Position numbers and translations under genes: made by a program
Origin: Puia dinghuensis
Lineage (GTDB): Bacteria; Bacteroidota; Bacteroidia; Chitinophagales; Chitinophagaceae
Assembly: GCF_014642875.1 (NCBI RefSeq)
Contig: NZ_BMJC01000004.1
Coordinates: 668,070-732,069 of the forward strand
Reading direction: 5' to 3'
Length of the DNA stretch: 64,000 nt
Part shown: positions 61,220 through 64,000 of the stretch, piece after piece
Position numbering within the stretch: position 1 is the first letter of the stretch
Layout: every line of letters begins with the position of its first letter
The notes under the pieces: generated by a model
What the model saw: the letters and a program-made list of their open reading frames with translations, nothing else
Told to the model about the DNA's origin: nothing
Databases searched by the model: none

Positions 61220-61879
61220 ATGGGAGCAGCAACAAAGAAAATACAGGTCGGTATTGTGGATGATCACAGTCTCTTACGAAAAGCCCTGGCAAAGCTTATC
61301 GGTTCCTTTGAGACCTATGCGGTATTGTTCGAAGGCGACAACGGAAAAGATATCAAAACAAAGATCACCCAAAACATCATTCCGGATATCGTCATCCTGG
61401 ACGTGAATATGCCCGACATGGACGGCTATGAGACAGTGAGATGGCTGCACAAGAACTATCCCCAGGTAAAAGTGCTCGCACTCTCGATGTTCAGCGATGA
61501 GAATACCATCATCCGCATGCTCCGCCTCGGCGCCAAGGGCTATATCCTGAAGAACATCGAACCCGAAGAGCTGAAGCTGGCCCTCGACTCCATCATGAAG
61601 AAGGATTTTTATCTTTCGGAATACATCTCCGGGAAGATCATCAGTGGCCTCCATAAAGACCTGGGTAACCCCGAAGACCCCATCGTACTCAGCGATAAGG
61701 AGAAAGAATTTCTCCGGCTGGTATGCTCCGAATTGTCTTACAAGGACATCGCCGACAAGATGTTCATCAGCCCCCGCACCGTCGACAATTACCGGAATAC
61801 CTTATTTGAAAAGCTAAAGGTGCGCACCCGCGTCGGTCTGGTCATGTTTGCCATCAAGAACGGCCTTGTCGATATCTAA
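61220..61879 (+). CDS. NarL/FixJ-family response regulator
   Basis: A 219-residue regulator. The receiver domain (about 8-125) has the acidic pair Asp14-Asp15 and phospho-acceptor Asp61 in VILDVNMPDMDG. A LuxR-type helix-turn-helix occupies about 150-212 (LSDKEKEFLRLVCSELSYKD, IADKMFISPRTVDNYRNTLF). It is the cognate partner of the NarX-type kinase upstream. Its last 66 bases overlap the 3' end of the opposing exporter gene. Confidence 0.92.
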   Translation: MGAATKKIQVGIVDDHSLLRKALAKLIGSFETYAVLFEGDNGKDIKTKITQNIIPDIVILDVNMPDMDGYETVRWLHKNYPQVKVLALSMFSDENTIIRMLRLGAKGYILKNIEPEELKLALDSIMKKDFYLSEYISGKIISGLHKDLGNPEDPIVLSDKEKEFLRLVCSELSYKDIADKMFISPRTVDNYRNTLFEKLKVRTRVGLVMFAIKNGLVDI

Positions 61880-64000
61880 GGCAGGCTTCGCGCGACCCTT
61901 TATCAATCCCAGCAACAACACCGGTAAGAACACAAGATTGGTGACGGTAGCAATCACCAGCGTCAGCGAGGTCAGCCAGCCAAGCGCCAGGATGCCCCCG
62001 AAATCACTAAAGCAAAAGATGACAAAACCCGCCGTCAGCACCAGCGAGGTATAAAGGATGCTGATCCCCGTCGTATTGATGGTATCGATCACGGCATCCT
62101 CCGGTTTTTTACCCATCGAATCCTGTTTGTAATTCACCAGAAACCGGATGGTGATATCGATGGCGATACCCAGGGCTATGCTAAAGACGATCACCGTCGA
62201 AGGCCGGAGCCGCACGCCGGCCCAGCCCATGATCCCCGCCGTTATCAGCAGCGGGATCACATTCGGCACCAGGCTGCAGAGCAGGATACGCAGGCTCCTG
62301 AACAGGAAAAGCATACAGGCGGCGATGAGCACAAAGGCCCACTGGATACTATCCTTCAGCCCCCTGATGATAAAACTGCTTCCTTCCAGGTAGGTGACAC
62401 TCGTCCCCGTAAACGTGACCCGGTATCTCGCCGTATCGAACAGGGTATGCGCCCGCTTCTCCAGGTCGCCAAGCACTGCCGGAAGCCGCTTGCTGCCGAT
62501 ATCCGCCATTTGAACGCTCACCCGAAGTTTCTGCTGGTTACTATCCACAAAGCTCCATAATAGTTTCGTCAGGCTGTTTGTATTTGCCCCGCTTCGCACC
62601 TCGTGGCTCCCGCCGTTGCCGACGCTGCCCGAACCGCCCGCGGCAGATGCCTTCTCACCAAGACCCAGATAGGAAACAATAAAGCTCAGGTCCATCTGGT
62701 TGGGAACGAGGTAGCCCGAACTATCCGCCCCATAATAGGCCTGCCGCACAAACTTCAGCCCCTCCACCAGCGACAGCGGCCGGGCCATCTCGGGCTGTGC
62801 GCCAATATAGGCAGACAGCTGATCGATGCTGTCCAGGGTCTTCGCCATGCCGGCCCTCAAACCCTTCCTTCGTTTGGTATCGATCACAATCTCCAACGGC
62901 ATCACCCCCTTGAAGTTCTTTTCGAAGAACTTCAGGTCGGTATATAGCTTGTCCTTCTGCGGCAGATCATCCACGATAAATCCTTCCGATCTCAGCCTGA
63001 ACATCCCCGCTACCGACACCGCCACGATGAGCACCGTTACGGCATAGATAATTCTCCGGTGATGCAGGGTCCATATCTCCAGCCGCTTTAGCACGGCCGC
63101 CAGCCAGCGGTTCTGCAGGTAGAGCATATGCTTCGGCTTCGGCGCCGGCAGGTAGCTCAACACCGCGGGGATCAGGATAATGGAGATAAAGAACAACAGC
63201 ATGATATTGATCCCCGCTACCACCCCAAACTCATTCAATATCGAGCTGCGCGTCAGCGCAAAAACGCCAAAGCCGATGGCCGCGGTCAGGTTACAGAAAA
63301 ATGTAACGACACCCATCCGGCCGATCATCAGGATCAGGGCCTTTTGTTTGTCACCCGTATCCCGGTAAGCCGTATGGAATTTGTTCATGAAGTAGATGCA
63401 GTTGGGTATCCCGATCACCACGACAAGGGTGGGGGTGAGGGCATTCAGCAGGGTGATCTTATAGCCCAGCAGGTCCAGCGTTCCAAAGCTGAAGACGACC
63501 CCGATACCCACCACTGCCAGGGATAGTAACATCGTGCTGACGCTGCGGAAGAATAGAAAAAGGATCAACGACATCATGACCAACGACCCCAACAGGAACC
63601 AGGACGTTTCAGTTTTCACCTTGGCAGCCATCCTGGTGCGGAGAAGGGGAAGACCACTATAGTGCATGTCCAGTCCGTTGCGAATTCCAAAGCTGTCCAC
63701 CAGCCCGGTGATGGCATTTATCGTTGCGACCCGCCGCGAAGAGTTCATTACATCCTTATTGACGTGCACCGCCGTTAGCCAGGTACTGGTCTGTTTATTG
63801 TACAAAAGGCCCTGGTAAAAAGGCAGGTCGAGCAACACCGCCTTGCCGCTGTCGATCTGCGCCTGGGAGGTAGGATGTGCCGGGAAAATGGGCACAGCCT
63901 TCAACTTCTCCGCCACGGTATCCTTTACCAGGTTTACGGCAGAGGACACCCCAAGAACATCGTCTACTCCCGCAACCCGCTTCAACGCTTCCGTCAGCCC
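61814..64000 (-). CDS. MMPL/RND-superfamily exporter (N-terminus beyond the window)
   Basis: At least 728 residues, open to the right edge; the frame runs through 64000 with no stop, so the gene continues upstream. Two six-helix sterol-sensing-like membrane blocks are visible: LGSLVMMSLILFLFFRSVST, then YKITLLNALTPTLVVVIGIP, repeated as FVLIAACMLFLFRSLRILL and RLRPSTVIVFSIALGIAIDI. A large periplasmic domain lies between. This is the MMPL/HpnN/Patched-like layout used for lipids and hydrophobic molecules. The C-terminus ends in the opposing response regulator gene. No accessory genes are visible here. Confidence 0.88.
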   Translation of the reverse strand, partial: GLTEALKRVAGVDDVLGVSSAVNLVKDTVAEKLKAVPIFPAHPTSQAQIDSGKAVLLDLPFYQGLLYNKQTSTWLTAVHVNKDVMNSSRRVATINAITGLVDSFGIRNGLDMHYSGLPLLRTRMAAKVKTETSWFLLGSLVMMSLILFLFFRSVSTMLLSLAVVGIGVVFSFGTLDLLGYKITLLNALTPTLVVVIGIPNCIYFMNKFHTAYRDTGDKQKALILMIGRMGVVTFFCNLTAAIGFGVFALTRSSILNEFGVVAGINIMLLFFISIILIPAVLSYLPAPKPKHMLYLQNRWLAAVLKRLEIWTLHHRRIIYAVTVLIVAVSVAGMFRLRSEGFIVDDLPQKDKLYTDLKFFEKNFKGVMPLEIVIDTKRRKGLRAGMAKTLDSIDQLSAYIGAQPEMARPLSLVEGLKFVRQAYYGADSSGYLVPNQMDLSFIVSYLGLGEKASAAGGSGSVGNGGSHEVRSGANTNSLTKLLWSFVDSNQQKLRVSVQMADIGSKRLPAVLGDLEKRAHTLFDTARYRVTFTGTSVTYLEGSSFIIRGLKDSIQWAFVLIAACMLFLFRSLRILLCSLVPNVIPLLITAGIMGWAGVRLRPSTVIVFSIALGIAIDITIRFLVNYKQDSMGKKPEDAVIDTINTTGISILYTSLVLTAGFVIFCFSDFGGILALGWLTSLTLVIATVTNLVFLPVLLLGLIKGRAKPALDIDKAVLDGKHDQTDAGAHL

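Noticed and set aside
1-64000. CRISPR arrays, insertion sequences, prophage or integration sites
   Set aside because: I saw no regularly spaced repeats, transposase or integrase genes, or terminal repeats with target duplications.

Overview
The window reads as chromosomal DNA of a Bacteroidota bacterium, most likely the Chitinophagaceae or a close relative. The signs are two SusC/SusD outer-membrane pairs, the gliding genes gldE and gldD, a tiny COX24/mS38-like basic protein, several exact Bacteroidota -7 boxes (TAnnTTTG), few Shine-Dalgarno sequences, and moderately high G+C coding sequence with AT-rich spacers. Genus is a guess. I see no tRNA, rRNA, CRISPR array, insertion sequence or prophage.

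Layout. 1-796: the end of an SGNH-type hydrolase, then a short-chain dehydrogenase resembling dihydropteridine reductase. 830-1135: a stand-alone CBM48 domain. 1385-7211: a tight five-gene unit (OmpR-type regulator, histidine kinase, LldP-family permease, hydroxypyruvate/glyoxylate reductase-like dehydrogenase, glycerate kinase) that looks like a sensed uptake and catabolic route for a small hydroxy-acid. 7161-11744 (minus): branched-chain aminotransferase, glucose 1-dehydrogenase and a GH63-like glucosidase, with a divergent MocR-type regulator at 11832. 13364-20735: DoxX protein, then a minus-strand run of a DUF502 membrane protein, serC, DUF1015, a TPR protein, an acyl-CoA synthetase and a second TPR protein. 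20921-27764: tetR, tolC, adaptor and RND pump behind a clear promoter carrying two palindromes.

27831-35043 (minus): Bax-inhibitor-like protein, ricT, holB, glutathione peroxidase, a beta-helix lipoprotein and radA. 35867-46838: two tandem SusC/SusD loci with no enzyme or regulator beside them. 46874-49895 (minus): HU, a TPR protein, the 31-residue mS38-like protein and RNase G. 50057-53667 (plus): mutY, ssb, gldE, gldD. 53707-56986: DUF3109, lutB and a polysaccharide-deacetylase-like protein; purH converges on it. 59223-61879: a small conserved hypothetical protein, a multi-pass membrane protein, a NarX-type kinase and a LuxR-type regulator. From 61814 to the right edge runs an MMPL/RND-type exporter whose N-terminus lies outside the window.

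The least explained DNA is the 700-base spacer between purH and the gene at 59223. It contains at least seven inverted repeats, including a minus-strand intrinsic terminator 70 bases before purH, and one motif that also occurs upstream of the glutathione peroxidase gene. Also notable: the holB promoter appears to be built into the upstream gene's terminator, with the predicted transcription start at or next to the start codon.
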